Source: Burkholderiales bacterium (GTDB taxonomy: Bacteria; Actinomycetota; Thermoleophilia; Gaiellales; Gaiellaceae). Taken from it: a DNA stretch of 6,224 nt. Within the stretch, counting starts at the first letter, position 1; each line of letters starts with the position of its first letter. Below, piece by piece: positions 5,895 through 6,224 of the stretch. The notes beneath the pieces were generated by a model. It was not told where the DNA came from, did not search any database, and saw only the letters and a list, made by a program, of their open reading frames with translations. The position numbers were made by a program, and so were the translations under genes. The DNA is taken from contig JAICUZ010000162.1 in assembly GCA_025935595.1 (NCBI GenBank), forward strand, positions 1-6,224, written 5' to 3'.

Positions 5895-6224
5895 CTAGTT
5901 GACGCTGACGGCTGAGCCGGTGCAGTCGGAGCTCGCGTACCAGGTGGCACCCGGGCCGTGAACGGCCCAGGTCTGGCCGCCCTTCGTGCCGCTGAGGCAG
6001 TACCCGCCCGAGGTAACGGTGCCGACCTTCACGACATCGCTGGCGAGGCCGGTGTCGATCGACGCCATCTTCGCGATCGTCAGGCCGGTGTAGAAGCCCT
6101 TGTCGCTGTAGTACGCCTCAGCCGTCGGAAGCGCTGCGCGCAGGTCCGACTGGACGGCGCGCTTGTTGGCGCGATCCTTGAAGCCGAGGTACGACGGCAC
6201 TGCGATCGCCAGCAGGATCCCGAT
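5895..6224 (-). CDS. Type IV prepilin (major-pilin-like), 5' end outside the window
   Basis: The frame is open to the right edge, so the gene continues beyond 6224; 109 residues are visible, ending at the TAG at 5897-5895. The visible start IGILLAIAVPSYLGFKDRAN is the later part of the hydrophobic N-terminal pilin helix. The prepilin peptidase site (G/FTLIE type) should lie just upstream, out of view. The GTG at 6200-6198 is an internal valine of this helix, not a start. The helix continues through KRAVQSDLRAALPTAEAYYS, followed by the DKGFYTGL segment common in such pilins. The C-terminal globular part has two cysteines (visible residues 76 and 101, in GGYCLSG and SSDCTGS), placed to form a disulfide-bounded loop like the D-region of many pilins. 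Pilins form the extracellular fibre after processing and insertion. A strong hairpin follows the stop. A minor pilin or type II pseudopilin is possible, but context favours a pilus subunit. Confidence 0.92.
   Translation of the reverse strand: MGILLAIAVPSYLGFKDRANKRAVQSDLRAALPTAEAYYSDKGFYTGLTIAKMASIDTGLASDVVKVGTVTSGGYCLSGTKGGQTWAVHGPGATWYASSDCTGSAVSVN

Noticed and set aside
5729..5950. Upstream extension of the pilT frame with an ATG near 5950
   Set aside because: It would read through the perfect hairpin and overlap the 3' end of the pilin gene. The extra residues are Arg/Pro-rich without PilT similarity, and the GTG at 5728-5726 has a good Shine-Dalgarno.
6198..6200. GTG as the start of the pilin
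   Set aside because: The reading frame continues upstream with IGILLAIAV, the standard interior of a pilin N-terminal helix, so this codon is an internal valine and the true start is outside the window.

Overview
The window is almost entirely one strand-coherent gene cluster for a type IV pilus machine, read on the minus strand from the right edge towards the left. In transcription order it holds the 3' part of a type IV prepilin gene, a 166-base gap with a strong hairpin, the retraction ATPase pilT, the inner-membrane alignment genes pilM, pilN and pilO, a membrane protein with a C-terminal SPOR (peptidoglycan-binding type) domain, and the platform protein pilC. At the left edge, a few codons of an unrelated plus-strand gene converge on pilC and end in a probable intrinsic terminator.

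The DNA is GC-rich with strong G/C bias at third codon positions, which is why long antisense shadow frames abound. No secretin (PilQ) or PilP lipoprotein gene is present next to pilMNO, unlike in Gram-negative clusters, and the position usually held by pilP is occupied by the SPOR protein. With the style of the PilM and pilin sequences, this suggests a high-GC monoderm bacterium, most plausibly an actinobacterium of the Thermoleophilia or a related deep lineage. That placement is inference; no rRNA or other marker is in view.

The genes from pilT to pilC are tightly packed: 2-base gap (pilT/pilM), 1-base overlaps TAATG (pilM/pilN), TGATG (pilN/pilO) and TAATG (pilO/SPOR gene), and a 9-base gap (SPOR gene/pilC). 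They should be co-transcribed and largely translationally coupled. By family knowledge, the cytoplasmic actin-like PilM binds the N-terminal motif of PilN, PilN and PilO form a membrane-spanning heterodimer, PilC is the platform on which pilins are added or removed, and PilT is the hexameric motor of retraction. The extension ATPase PilB, the prepilin peptidase and the minor pilins are not in the window.

The points most worth a second look are the SPOR-domain protein built into the alignment operon (possibly a cell-wall anchor replacing PilP/PilQ), a PilM with an unusual Lys-rich N-terminal extension and altered phosphate-binding motifs, a Thr/Ser-rich insert in PilN, and the 12-bp perfect hairpin separating the pilin gene from the motor and platform genes.
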